Part shown: positions 22,331 to 33,209 of the stretch, piece after piece | Numbering within the stretch: position 1 is the first letter of the stretch | Layout: the number at the start of each line of letters is the position of its first letter | Origin: Opisthocomus hoazin | Taxonomy: Eukaryota; Chordata; Aves; Opisthocomiformes; Opisthocomidae | Direction of reading: 5' to 3' | Assembly: GCF_030867145.1 (NCBI RefSeq) | Contig: NC_134442.1 | Span: 7,579,001 to 7,643,000 of the forward strand | DNA length: 64,000 bases | Position numbers and translations under genes: made by a program | The notes under the pieces: generated by a model | Seen by the model: the letters and a program-made list of their open reading frames with translations, nothing else | What the model was told of the DNA's origin: nothing | Databases searched by the model: none

Positions 22331-24130
22331 GTCCATCAAGGCAGGCTCAGACATAACTGGCTGAGGAGCAACCTCAAGGAGGAGGCTTTGGGCATTACCA
22401 GGGATACCGTAGGAGCCAGTGGTGCTAATCAGAAATATGGCCATGAGCATATTGGGCTGCACTGGGAGGACTGTGGCCACCCAGACAAAGGCAGTTCTTG
22501 TCTGTCTTGACTCAGCAGCGGTGTGGCCACATCTGGAGCAGTGTGTCTCAGTGTGGGGCTCCCCATTTTGGAGGAATGTGGAGGAACTGTTGTGTGGCCA
22601 GAGAAATTCGTCCGTCATAGGGTTAGGGGTCGTGTGTGGAGAGGCTGAGAGACCTGGGCTTCTTTAGCCTGGTGAAGAGCAGGCTGAGAGAAGAATAGTA
22701 GGTGCTCAGGAGACCTTGAAAATTTCTCTCCGAGATGATGGCACTTTTTTTTGGGTAGTTGGAAACAGGTTGAGAAAGGGCAACCATCAGAAAGTGCAGC
22801 TTTGGAAGTCCAGAGTGGATCTGAGCATAAAGATATGTCATTCTGAGTGCAGTGCTGTGGTACAAAAAGTCACTTGGAGGGAGCCTGGATCTGCCCATGG
22901 CTTAGTTTTTCAAGGAACCTCTGGTGAGGATGGAGAGACACCAGTACATGTAGGGACATACTGGCACGAGAGCAAGCTAAGGAAGTACACTGGGTGTCTG
23001 CAGCCTGCAGGGAAACAGGTACAGGCATGGGACGTTGTAGAACTGCCTGTGGTGGACATGGCCAAGGGCGCTGGAAAGGCTGAAAGACCATGACAGAACC
23101 AAGGTCTTTGTCTCCTTGAGTAAGGCAGGTTTCTCTGCAACCAAGGCCTAAGAAGAGACAAAGGATCCTCAAGGCAATGGAGGCTCAATTCCTCCTTGCA
23201 TGAACCCTGGAGAGGCCAGGAGGTGCCATACCATCGTCCTTCACTTGCCATCACACTCCCCACAACCCCAGGAAATACTCTGAGGTACCAGTGAGGGACT
23301 GGATCTCCCTTTCCTGGAGATGGGGGTCAGGGCTTGACCATCCTCCTTCATCCAAAAACCTCACAGTTTTCTCAGCATCAGATTTGCTCACACTTTACCT
23401 TTGCCTGCTTGGAACCATGGCGTCTGATTATCTTCTCTCAGGAGTCTGTGTCGGTAGTGGCCCTCAGTGGGACCCATTAATTCTTGAAGGTACTTTGGGA
23501 CTAACTTCACATTTTGACTTCTGGAAAGGTTTGTGCAACCTTCTCTCAGTATCTCAGGTTCATGGACTCAGCACCAAATGCACCCTGGGGCTCATTACAA
23601 TGCAGAAAGCCTTCATGTGCCTTTCTCTTCTCCTTGATTTTTCAGCTCTTAATGCCTTATATTGCTAATTGGAGCTGTTTCAAGGAGGTAGGTGAAGGGG
23701 AAGAGTTGAGTGAGTAGTTAATAAAAAAAGAGGTTAACGTTTTAAGAGTATTTTTTATAGTTTTTCAGCCTATCGAAGAAGGGATAGCAGCACACTCCAA
23801 CGGATATTGATCCAGGCTGTCTCCTAAGGAGACAAGGCAAGGCAGGAAAAGCAGTCCCTTGGGGTGTCTATGGACAACCTTGCTCCTCACCTCCCCAAGC
23901 CCACCAGTTCCCTCATCAGCCTCCTGGCACTTGCATCACTTCTCCTCACATCAGACTTCTCCACTGAGCTCTGCAGCTGCCTGGTACAGCTCCTTTGCAC
24001 CAGCTCCCACCTGCTTTCCTTAGAGAACCGAGCTGCACACAGGCACAGAAAGGGTTCTCTTCCTTACCAACAAACAAAAGTGAAACATTATGCAATTTAA
24101 TAAACTTTAAAACTCTCTCCTCAGCTGCAT
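22170..24130 (-). repeat. Unit U, copy 4 (inverted)
   Basis: Read on minus from 24130 it gives the GTGCAGCTCGG/GGAGCTGTACCAGG part, TAATGAGCCCCAGGG, GTCCCACTGAGGGCC, GGAGATCCAGTCCCTCAC, then the CR1-derived end near 22.35-22.68 kb. It is the inverted counterpart of copies at 15.9 and 18.2 kb. Confidence 0.6.
22340..22680 (+). repeat. Ancient CR1 fragment at end of unit U copy 4
   Basis: The plus strand has ...GGGCTGCACTGGGAGGACTGTGGCC and GAGAGACCTGGGCTTCTTTAGCC, the decayed CR1 ORF2 C-terminal text seen at 8.2, 17.3 and 48.0 kb. Confidence 0.5.
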
Positions 24131-24690
24131 GCAAAGTCCAGGCAGCATCTCATGTGGTGAACCTTTCACAAGGCATTTCCATAAAAAAACAGCTTTAGAC
24201 AAACTGACAAGAAAGGAGATATATAAAATCAGTGAGGTGTTGACTAAAGAGTTATCCTTCTCAATGATGGGGCAGGTTCCTAACTGCTTGAAGCTCAAAG
24301 CAGAGACCATGTAGTGGAGAGGTATCTGAATGACCGAATACCAAGTGAAGGAGGAAACCTGAGTGTAATGAGAAGGGCATAATTCCACATAGTGTGCTGA
24401 AGATATCCTTATGCATTGCCATTGAATCATGAGAGGTAGAAACTCCTAAATGATAAGGGAGATGAAATATTAGACCGTGTATTGGTAATACAAGAGCACA
24501 GAAAGGTCAATATTTATTCTCCTGCGCCTAGCACACTTGCTGGAAATTCCCGTTGTGTCATGGTGGGAGAACACCGTCATTTCCGAAAAATACTCCGATG
24601 ATTCTGCTGATCAAAATGTGCTTGCAGAGTTTTTTAAAATATAAATGTAATAATATTGTGCGTCAGTTATCTGACCATAAATAGGCAGTG
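24131..24690. other. No gene recognised
   Basis: Unassigned DNA between unit U copy 4 and the old CR1 at the edge of OR unit B. Confidence 0.45.
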
Positions 24691-25100
24691 CCCTTTCTAG
24701 GGGCCCCAAAGTACCTGGGGTGCGGGGCTGGGATTGGCACCCATCCCAGAGGACATGGGGAGACCAGAGGACCACAGGAATCTGCAGTTCATCCTGTGAG
24801 AAACAAAGTTTGACCAAGTGGTTCAACGTTTGATTCAGCGCAAATTTCAAAAGCCCCAAGGACAGAGATTGCCCGGCGTCTCTGGGTGACCTGTTCCAGC
24901 ACTTGGCTGAACTCCTAGGGAAAAATGTTGTCCTTCTCTCCCAGCAAAACCTCTCCCCTTTTCCCTTCCTCCCATTGTCTTTTGTCCTCCCACCACGCAC
25001 CATGGTGAAGAGATGACATCTGTATTCGCTAGGACATCCTCATAGGAACCGATAGGCTGGAATAAAGTTCCAGTTTGCCTCTCATGATCCCCCAGAAACC
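24691..25100 (-). repeat. Ancient CR1 ORF2 C-terminal fragment
   Basis: Minus-strand text FFPRSSAKCWNRSPRDAGQS and SLGLLKFALNQTL aligns with [20 protein letters not shown] and [13 protein letters not shown] of the young CR1s. Related to the piece at 10040-10440, and likewise next to an OR unit. Confidence 0.6.
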
Positions 25101-25680
25101 TCTTTGTGCCCTGTGCCTCTTCTGTTCCTCCTGCTTGAGACAGCAAGGATGAGCAGGGGTGGCCATTCCCCCCCCTTGCAGGCACTGAGTGCAGGAGCAG
25201 GAGGGAAGTGGCTGTGCAGCAAAATTCACATATAAATCTCTGGTGAGTGGCCAGTGCTGTAAATGGCCAAATAGGGAGCACACCAGTGAAAGCTCATTCA
25301 GCTCCCTCTTTCTAATACATCACCACACGACCTCCTCCCCTCAGACCACGGAGAATTCCAACACAGCAGAATGAACTAACAGGGTTAAAATCTTCCAACT
25401 GTCCCTGACCCCAGCTTTGAAAGAAGAGCCCCACCTCCAGAAGCCAGCACTGAGAAAGTCGCCTTTTATTACAGAGATCTGATACATGAGGCCACCTGCA
25501 CCATCGGGCCAGACACATGTGCAAAGACCTCTGGGTCAGACAGACTGTGTTCATGTCTCTGAGTAAGTTGAGTGGATGCAGACATTCCTAGAGAAACAGA
25601 TTTACCGCAGGCAAAATGTCCAAAGCACAGGAGGTTTCCCAAGATACACTGGAAATCTCTTGCGAAGAGACATGGACAGC

Positions 25681-26616
25681 TCATTGCTGCTGAAATACTA
25701 CTGACTGAATGAGCTTCTTCAGGGCATCTTTGAGCTCCTGGTTCCTCATGCTGTAGATGAGGGGGTTCACTGCTGGAGGAAACACCGCGTACAGGACAGC
25801 TATCACCACATCCAAGGAAGGGGAGGAGATGTTAGGGGGCTTCAGATAAGAAATCACGATAGTGCTGACAAACAGGGAGACCACAGCCAGGTGCGGGAGG
25901 CACATCGAAAAGGCTTTGAGCCGTCCCTGCTCAGAGGGGATTCTCAGCACGGCCCTGAAGATCTGCACATAGGACACCACAATGAAAACAAAACACCCAA
26001 AAGCTATAGATACACTAACCCCAAGAAGCCCAACTTCCCTGAGGTAGGAACGTGAGCAGGAGAGCTTGAGGATCTGGGGGATTTCACAGAAGAAGTGTTC
26101 CACAGCATTGCCCTTGCAGAGAGGAATTGAAAATGTATTGGCGGTGTGCAAGAGAGCATAGAGAAAAGCACTGCCCCAGGCAGCTGCTGCCATGTGGACA
26201 CAAGCTCTGCTGCCCATCATCGGTTCATAGTGAAGAGGTTTGCAAATGGCCATGTAGCAGTCATAGGCCATGACGATGAGAAGACAATACTCCCCCACAA
26301 TCAAGAAGACAAAGAAAAAGAGCTGGACAACACATACTGCATAGGAAATGGCCCTGGTATCCCAGAAGGAATTGGTCATGGATTTAGGGACAGTGGTGGA
26401 GATGGAGCCCAGGTCAAGAACAGAGAGGTTGAGGAGGAAGAAGTACATGGGGGTGTGGAGGCGGTGATCACAGGCTATGGCGATGATGATGAGGCTGTTG
26501 CTGAGGAGGGCAGCCAGGTAGATGCCAAGGAAGAGCCAGAAGTGCAAGAGCTGCAGCTCCCGTGTGTCTGCAAATGCCAGGAGGAGGAAGTGGGTGATGG
26601 AGCTGCGGTTGGTCAT
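25681..26616 (-). CDS. Olfactory receptor, OR14-like (gene B), DRY motif altered
   Basis: 311 residues, same architecture as gene A: glycosylation site NRS at 3-5, Asn40 in TM1, LHTPMYFF at 53-60, C95, loop-2 cysteines, KAFSMC in TM6, NPLIYSM in TM7 and the same tail ending VVFQQQ. The end of TM3 reads MAYDCYMAICKPLHY instead of MAYDRYVAICRPLHY: Arg120 is Cys, from codon CGC to TGC at 26257-26259, a typical CpG change. This arginine is nearly invariant in class A receptors and holds the inactive state and G-protein contact. The frame is otherwise intact, so it is either a receptor with odd coupling or the start of decay. Start chosen by the paralogues and by an acceptor 29 nt upstream. Confidence 0.9.
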   Translation of the reverse strand: MTNRSSITHFLLLAFADTRELQLLHFWLFLGIYLAALLSNSLIIIAIACDHRLHTPMYFFLLNLSVLDLGSISTTVPKSMTNSFWDTRAISYAVCVVQLFFFVFLIVGEYCLLIVMAYDCYMAICKPLHYEPMMGSRACVHMAAAAWGSAFLYALLHTANTFSIPLCKGNAVEHFFCEIPQILKLSCSRSYLREVGLLGVSVSIAFGCFVFIVVSYVQIFRAVLRIPSEQGRLKAFSMCLPHLAVVSLFVSTIVISYLKPPNISSPSLDVVIAVLYAVFPPAVNPLIYSMRNQELKDALKKLIQSVVFQQQ

Positions 26617-26645
26617 TTACTTTCTCTACACACGAGGTCCTGTTC

Positions 26646-26670
26646 CTAGAGGAAGAATCAATGAAGAGTT
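26646..26670 (-). other. Splice acceptor before gene B start
   Basis: On minus the sequence TTGATTCTTCCTCTAG ends with AG at 26647-26646, leaving a 29-nt leader to the ATG. Confidence 0.6.
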
Positions 26671-28958
26671 AGGGGAGACTTCTCAGAGGAAAATCAAAGC
26701 TTTGCTCTGCAGCGGTGGGTTCATGGGCATGGTGGCACAAGGGCTCATGGGCATTGTGGGGCAAGGCCCAGACCTGGTGTGAGACTTTGCCAGAGGAATC
26801 TGCTCTTGTTGCAGAAGGGATTTTCAGCATCTGCACTGCCAGTGCTAAGGAATGGCGATGGCAGAAGGCAGTCTCAGAGGTTTTGGGTTCTTGCAGCTTC
26901 CGTCTTGTCACCTTGGGGGTGTGTTTGGATGTCAGAAACCCTCAGAAATTCTGCTGCACTCAGGGAGAAAGGAGGGAGTCTTGTGAGGTGAAACAATTGC
27001 TTGTGGCTTAGTGCAGAAGGAGGGCAGCTGGTCTGTCCCTCAGCCTTGTTCTGAGCTGCCCTGGGCTTGTTCTTCGTAAGGTGGATGATGAGCACAGTCC
27101 TATGTTATCCTGAAAAACAATCAGATGCTACTGAGAACAGAGGGATCCAGTGCAGACCACTAAATGTGTCACCCTTTCTCAAGGTCACAGTGCTTCACTT
27201 CTAGCCAAGGACACACACAACTCATTTCACTAACCCAACAGCATGTCCTCCCTTGTAGGATCTCTGTGCTTCTCCATGGGGCTTGCACATAACGAAAAGG
27301 TGTGACAGGACAGGTTTACATTGTGGAGGGCTGCTCACAGCTTGGAAGGACACCTCAAGGACATAGCCAAGTTTTCTAAGGATAGCATCTGATGAAGGGA
27401 AAAGCAGTTGATCCTCCAGCCCCACAGACACACAGTGGAGACGAAAGTTGGGGCACTTGTTCCCATGGACACACCTGCATTAAAGGAGCCAAAAGATCAG
27501 CCTGTGATGCTGCAGGTGAATGTCCAGCTCGCTAACGAAGCTGACAGCAAAAATGAAATAACAATAAGAAGAACACAGACAAGTGGAGAAGCAAGCCAAT
27601 ATCCAAGGAGGGTCTGGCTGAGAGAAGCCAGGGCAGAGGCAGCCGGGACCTCAGCACAGCATCACCCTTCCCCAGCTGTGCACGCCGCCTCCCAGACACC
27701 AACATTGCCAGGCAGTTGAGCTCTGAGCCCCTGTGATCTGCAGCAGAGAAATGGAGACGTGGCTGGAGAGCTGCCCCCTGGCTCTGCTGGAGCTCTGCTG
27801 CAGAGCAGGTGGTTCATGGCTTGGAGCCCACAGCCCTGAGGGCAGAGGCTTTGGTGGGTGGGAGAGGAGGCAAGGGCTCTTGCTCAGAGAAAGGGCTCTG
27901 CATTGGAGGGGATCACATGGAGGTTTCTGAATTCTTCCTCCCACAACAGTTCTGGTTTTCATTTCTACTTCTTCCGTGATCACATCTCTGCTGCCTGGAT
28001 ATTTTCCACCTGGGAGAAGTTTCCTTGTCCCATGTCTTTCCCTGTCAGCAGTCACAGACCCCATCCCAACCCCTGTGCACTCACCCTGGCCCTACAGAAA
28101 CCTGTCTGTTTGCAGGGCACGGCCTGGGTGCATGTTCCTGTTTGCAGGTGGAAAATGAAAGGTCAGGCTAAGCCTGGTAGGTCCAGGAAAGGTGATGCTG
28201 GTCCTGTCGACAGGCAGAGGAATGGCTGAGGGTGCTTTAGGAGGCTCCTATCAGAGTTATTGATCACTGGCTCAGGAATCTCGGTGACTTCTTCAAGGCT
28301 GAAAGCTCCTTTTCCATTTATCCCTTTTACACTACCCTCCCTCTTCCAAATAGGAAACTGATAACACAAATTCAGGAAGTTTTTGTTATCTTTATGGTTA
28401 TCCTGGGCATGACCTTCTTCTTGAATCAGCCCTTTGGAAATATTCTGGGGATGAACTGGAGTTGTGAGCATCCCTGACCTGTGCAGCAGTCTCCTGGTAG
28501 GAGAAAAACCCTGCCCTTCCGGGCTTCTCTTCTTCCACCCACAGATTCTCCCCACAGCACCATCGGGAACTCCCCAAGCAGGCTGAGCACTGACCCCAGC
28601 ATACAGACTCCTGCGGTAAAGGGACCTGCTCTGGAGGACAGTCCTGGGCACCCCTGGCTGCACACCTGGCTTAATATCCTACCAGTAACCCCCAGAGAAG
28701 GCAGTCAACATGCCCTACTCCTCTGATGGCAGGGCAGGGAAAAACTTCTCTGGAATGTGTCTTCCTCCTCTAGGCTTGAGAAGCTGTGACAACCCTCCAC
28801 AAAGATCCTGTAGGCTGTAGGATGTGCCAGCTTTTGGAGATCCCTCCAGCAGCTTCAGATTCACTGCCCTGCTTCCAGGGACTTACCATTTCATGGGTTG
28901 TGAAAATTTCTCCCTCAGTGAGCTCTCAGCATCCTCCCACCCCACACTGCCTTGAACC
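26671..28958. other. Upstream flank of gene B; no protein gene seen
   Basis: Paralogous to 13641-15450. Includes GTCAGAAACCCTCAGAAATTC, GGTGGGAGAGGAGGCAAGGG and the TCCCACCCCACACTGCC marker at 28935-28951. No frame is conserved between units. Probably holds an untranslated exon and promoter. Confidence 0.45.
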
Positions 28959-30858
28959 TTGGTTAAACAAGGAGCTTCTAGCGGAGATCAGGCAGAAGAG
29001 AAAGGTCCATGGAATGTGGAAAGAGGGACAGGCCACTTGGGAAGAGTACAGAAACGTGGTGAGAGCATGCAGGGATGTGACGAGGAAGGCCAAGGCTCAC
29101 CTGGAAGTGAAGCTGGCAAGGGATGTCAAAAACAACAAGAAGGGCTTCTTCAACTACATCAGCAGCAAAAGGAAGGCTAGGGACAACGTGGGGCCGCTGC
29201 TGAATGAGGCGGGTGTCCTGGTGACGGGGGATGCGGAGAAGGCAGAGCTACTGAATGCCTTCTTTGCTTCAGTCTTCAGTGCTAAGACTGGCCCTCAGGA
29301 ATCCCAGGCCCCGGAGGTAAGAGAAGAAGCCTACAAAGAGGACGACTTTCCCTTGGTTGAGGAGGACTGTGTGAGGGATCGCTTAAGCAATCTGGATGTC
29401 CACAAATCCATGGGCCCCGATGGAATGCACCCACGAGTGCTGAGGGAGCTGGCGGATGTCATTGCTGAGCCACTCTCCATCATCTTTGAGAGGTCTTGAA
29501 GGACAGGAGAGGTGCCCGAGGACTGGAGAAAGGCCAGTGTCACTCCAATCTTCTAAAAGGGCAAGAAGGAGGACCCAGGGAACTACAGGCCGGTCAGCCT
29601 CACCTCCATCCCGGGAAAGGTGATGGAGCAGCTTATCCTGGAGGCCATCATGAAGCAAGTGGAAGAAAAGAAGGTTATCAGGAGTAGTCAGCATGGCTTC
29701 AGCAAGGGGAAATCATGCCTGACCAATCTGATAGCTTTCTACGATGACATGACTGGCTGGGTAGACGAAGGGAGAGCCGTGGATGTTGTCTACCTTGACT
29801 TCAGCAAGGCTTTCGACACAGTCTCCCATGATATCCTCCTAGGGAAGCTGAGGAAGTGTGGGCTGGATGAGTGGTCGGTGAAGTAGATTGAGAACTGTCT
29901 GAATGGCAGAACTCAGAGGGTTGTCATCAGCGGCGCTGAGTCTAGTTGGAGGCTGGTGACAAGTGGTGTCCCCCAGGGGTCAGTACTGGGCCCAGTCTTG
30001 TTTAACTTCTTCATCAACGACCTGGATGAAGAGTTAGAATGTACCCTCAGCAAGTTTGCTGATGACACCAAACTGGGAGGTGTGGTAGATACACCGGAAG
30101 GCTGTGCTGCCATTCAGTGTGACCTGGATAGGCTGGAAAGCTGGGCAGAGAGGAACCTGATGATGTTCAACAAGGGCAAGTGCAGGGTCCTGCACCTGGG
30201 GAGGAACAACCTCATGCACCAGTACAGGCTTGGGGTGGACCTGCTGGAGAGCAGCTCTGCGGAGAGGGACCTGGGTGTCCTGGTGGACGACAGGTTAACC
30301 ATGAGCCAGCAGTGTGCCCTGGCTGCCAAGAAAGCCAATGGGATCCTGGGGTGCATCAAGAAGAGTGTGGCCAGCAGGACGAGGGAGGTTCTCCTTCCCC
30401 TCTACACTGCCCTGGTGAGGCCTCATCTGGAGTACTGTGTCCAGTTCTGGGCTCCCCAGTTCAAGAAGGATGAAGAGCTACTGGAGAGAGTCCAGCGGAG
30501 GGCTACGAGGATGGTGAGGGAACTGGAGCATCTCCCCTACGAGGAGAGGTTGAGGGAACTGGGCTTGTTCAGCCTGAAGAAGAGAAGGCTGCGAGAAGAC
30601 CTAATAAATGCCTACAAATATCCTAAGGATGGGTGTCAGGAGGATGGGGCCAAGCTCTTTTCAGTGGTGCCCAGCGACAGGACAAGGGGCAATGGGCACA
30701 AACTGAGGCACAGGAAGTTCCGTCTGAACATGAGGAAGAACTTCTTCCCTCTGAGGGTGACGGAGCACTGGAACAGGCTGCCCAGGGAGGTTGTGGAGTC
30801 TCCTTCTCTGGAGATATTCAAGACCCGCCTGGACAAGGTCCTGTGCAGCCTGCTGTAG
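28959..30858 (+). pseudogene. CR1 ORF2 (reverse transcriptase) remnant
   Basis: In one frame from PWLNKELL (near 28967) to VLCSLL at 30858. Landmarks in order: [77 protein letters not shown] (catalytic Asp), [14 protein letters not shown], and FADDTKLGG (catalytic Asp pair; CR1 uses FADD). There are three in-frame stops at 29497, 29554 and 29884, each a one-base change from a Trp or Lys codon, and no frameshift. That is light decay, so the copy is fairly young for a CR1. It cannot make protein and was 5'-truncated at birth. Confidence 0.92.
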
Positions 30859-30944
30859 GTGACCCTGGTTCGGCAGGGGGGTTGGACTAGATGACCCACA
30901 GAGGTCCCTTCCAACACCTACTATTCTGTGATTCTGTGATTCTG
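28959..30944 (+). mobile_element. CR1 LINE, 5'-truncated, with target-site duplication
   Basis: A 2 kb CR1 carrying the end of the ORF2 linker, the whole reverse transcriptase region, the C-terminal part, the 3' box GGTTGGACTAGATGACC and three ATTCTGTG 8-mers. TGAACC occurs at 28953-28958 and again at 30945-30950, a likely 6-bp target duplication. The host text CTGCCTT(G/T)AACCTCTCTCTGCC is uninterrupted in units A (about 15443) and D (about 53511), so this is an insertion in unit B only. The endonuclease domain is missing because of 5' truncation. Confidence 0.93.
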
Positions 30945-31956
30945 TGAACCTCTCTCTGCCTCGCTCCTTTCCCCTCGCTGCCTGCAGGCAGTGCCCTCAG
31001 CCCTGCTGTGCTTTGCAGAGGAGCTACTCCTAGGCACAGCTGTCTCTTTGAAGTGTTTCCCTGTTACCATGAGCTCCCTCCATCCCGGAAGCCCAGCCCA
31101 GCTCAGCAGCAGAGGACCAGCTCAAGGCGGCTCTTTCTCTGCCCACTCTGGGCTCCCTTGTGATGTTTCTGGGTCTCCAGAGATACAGCTGTGAAACAGG
31201 CTGAAGTCATCACTGATGTTCACTCCCTCAGCTGGGGACAACAACTTCTTTCTAGCAATGTCACTTCTCCTTATCACATTTAAGACAACTGAACCTGCAA
31301 TTATTTCTGTGTCCAGCGCTGTTGATGCATGTAATCAGCCTGAGTCCTGTGGCACAGGGAGAGGCCTGTCCCATCTTTAGCCAGTAGATGTAGGCAGTGC
31401 TTCTCCCACATCCTTTAGTTATGTCTTTGACGACGCATTCAAAGAACAGATCAATAATTACCACAGTGTTTTTGGATCACACGCTTTTCCGTAGCCAAGC
31501 ACATTTTCAGAAACACCTTGTCCTTCCTGGTGATCTACTTCACCTGCACCATAGGCCCCCCAAGGCTGCAGAGATACCAGAGACAGCAAAAGCCTCTTCT
31601 GGCAGGGATGCAGAGTCCAGCCCTGCATCTCTCTGCTCCTGAGGGTTCATCAGGTTTGTCTCTCGTTAGAGAGTCCTCATTTCCTCTTTACGTTGTCATC
31701 TACCCTCCACACCAGCATGCTCTAAAGCAAAGCTTTGCTTGCATGGGACCTTGGGCACTTGGGAACACCTTTCTTTATTTCATGTCTGAGCCTGCTCCTG
31801 GTGCCATGGCTGAAGTCCAGCACATCTCTGTTCTGACATAAGGAACCTATAACCAGGGTGAGGAAGGGTCCTAAGTCTTATTTAGCCAGCCTGAGGAAGT
31901 CTTGCGATCAAAGGCCTCACATCTTACTGGGGACTTTAATGACCCTGGGTATTGGG

Positions 31957-32222
31957 TTTCCATGGCAAGGCTTTGGTAGTGGTGAGGCGGGCTGCAGAGG
32001 TGGTTTAGGTGAGAAGAGAGCAACAGCTGACTGCTTGTTGGACATAGCAGGTTTCAGCTGGCTCCAAAATGCACCAGCCACTGCCCAAACCTGAGCCAGT
32101 AAGCAATTGCAGTGGCCCTTCTCTGATAGCCTACTGGAGAAAGGACAAAAGAGAGTGGGCAACAACTGTAAAAGAGAAGAATGAGAGAAACAAACCTACA
32201 GACACCAAGGTGAGCAAAGAAG
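31957..32222 (+). repeat. LTR-like dispersed repeat, 5' portion
   Basis: Runs from TTTCCATGGCAAGGCTTTGG to AGACACCAAGGTGAGCAAAG. I recall this as the start of a long avian LTR-like repeat whose middle part is what lies at 5459-5880. A duplicate is at 55110-55377. It sits just after a CR1-like GDFN text (31938-31950), so it appears to have landed inside an older CR1 before the B/D duplication. Confidence 0.5.
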
Positions 32223-32429
32223 GAGGGGGAGTGAGAGAGAGGCTTGGTGGGCAGCTGGCAGCCATGAGTCATCTGACTCCCATGACATTCACAGGACAGC
32301 AGAGTGCAAATGCTCCTTTACGTGTCCGGAGGTTCTTTGCATCAGCTTTTTAGCACAGATGGACCAACAAACGTGATGTTCACCGGGATCTGAAAACCTG
32401 TGTCATCCTGGTCAGCCTTGGCTCCAGTA

Positions 32430-32970
32430 GCAAAGCCATAGTGGAGTCTCAGCTCCCGAAGGGAGTGTGGAAGGAGAGCAGCAGAGTGCAGATGCCAGGT
32501 CTCAGAGTGGCAGACTTTGGCCAAGACCGGGAACTTCCAATGGGCAGTGTCACTGCAGGGCTGCAGAATTCAGTGCAACTGCTTTCAAGGACAACATCCT
32601 CTAAACCCATAAAGGGTACAAGCTGATACTCCAGCAACCAAGGGCACCTCTCAGGACACCAGCTACGCTAAACACGCAACATGTCAGGAAGCTCCATGGA
32701 AAAAGGGAAGCAGAGAGGGTGTGGACAGAGGATCTCACTTCCAAGGAGAAATGTAGACATAAGGAGGGTTTTAGGAAAGCCAAAGCTCTCCAGGAGTTAA
32801 CATTTGCAAGGGGGTCCAAGGGCATCAAAGTGATGAAGAGCAGGTGTAGGTCTGTCTGAGGAACTCTTTGTCCTCTTTGACTCTGTCTTCACCCACAAGT
32901 TCTCCCAACCCTTGGTGCCCTGAAGCCGGATTCTGGAGGAGAACAACCATCAGTGGATGTGGATCACGCC
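32430..32970 (+). repeat. Ancient CR1 ORF2 fragment (endonuclease-RT linker)
   Basis: Translates in pieces to text such as RKLHGKREAERVWTEDLTSKE, then GFRKAK and an ARGSKGIK segment, equivalent to the young element's [26 protein letters not shown] and ARDVKNNKK. The duplicate at 55597-56170 is slightly better kept. Strongly decayed. Confidence 0.55.
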
Positions 32971-33209
32971 AGGGGCTATTGAGCAAGGTTTTTTTGGATT
33001 GCTGGGTACCAAAATCAAATCAGGTCAGATCGCCCCTGCTCTTGTCCTGTTCATTGTGAGATTCAGCCTAGAATTCTTCACCTGGCTTCTTCTGTAATAT
33101 TTTTGCTGTACAGCTATGACAGCATAAACCTAAACTACCGTACTCTTATGTCATACTGCAACAGAAATCATTTGTGAGTTGCAAGGAAAAAACCCACAAA
33201 CTGCAATTC

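Larger units (their letters stand above)
25101..31260 (-). repeat. OR duplicon unit B
   Basis: Same layout as unit A: downstream flank (CTCTGGTGAGTGGCCAGTGC near 25240), receptor at 25681-26616, and upstream flank to the GAAACAGGCTGAAGTCATC marker near 31195. A CR1 (28959-30944) interrupts the upstream flank. Beyond the marker, 31260-33000 matches 53880-56170 behind unit D. Confidence 0.75.
31261..33200. repeat. Duplicated flank beyond unit B (partner 53880-56290)
   Basis: Matches the DNA behind unit D in order: CCAGTAGATGTAGGC near 31380 with 54516, CCTTGTCCTTCCTGG near 31518 with 54677, CCTTTACGTTG near 31687 with 54839, and GGAGTGTGGAAGGAGAGCAG near 32461 with 55619. Contains an LTR-like piece and an old CR1, listed separately. 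No host gene seen. Confidence 0.75.

Noticed and set aside
26146-26649. Long antisense frames (about 166 residues) opposite the receptors, also at 40033-40536 and 50826-51326
   Set aside because: They are mirror frames of the conserved N-terminal half of the receptors. Their likeness follows from the receptor's conservation, and no motif supports them.
30034-30917. Antisense frames within CR1 copies (also at 36088-36413 and 36623-36967)
   Set aside because: They recur in every CR1 copy only because the CR1 sequence itself recurs.
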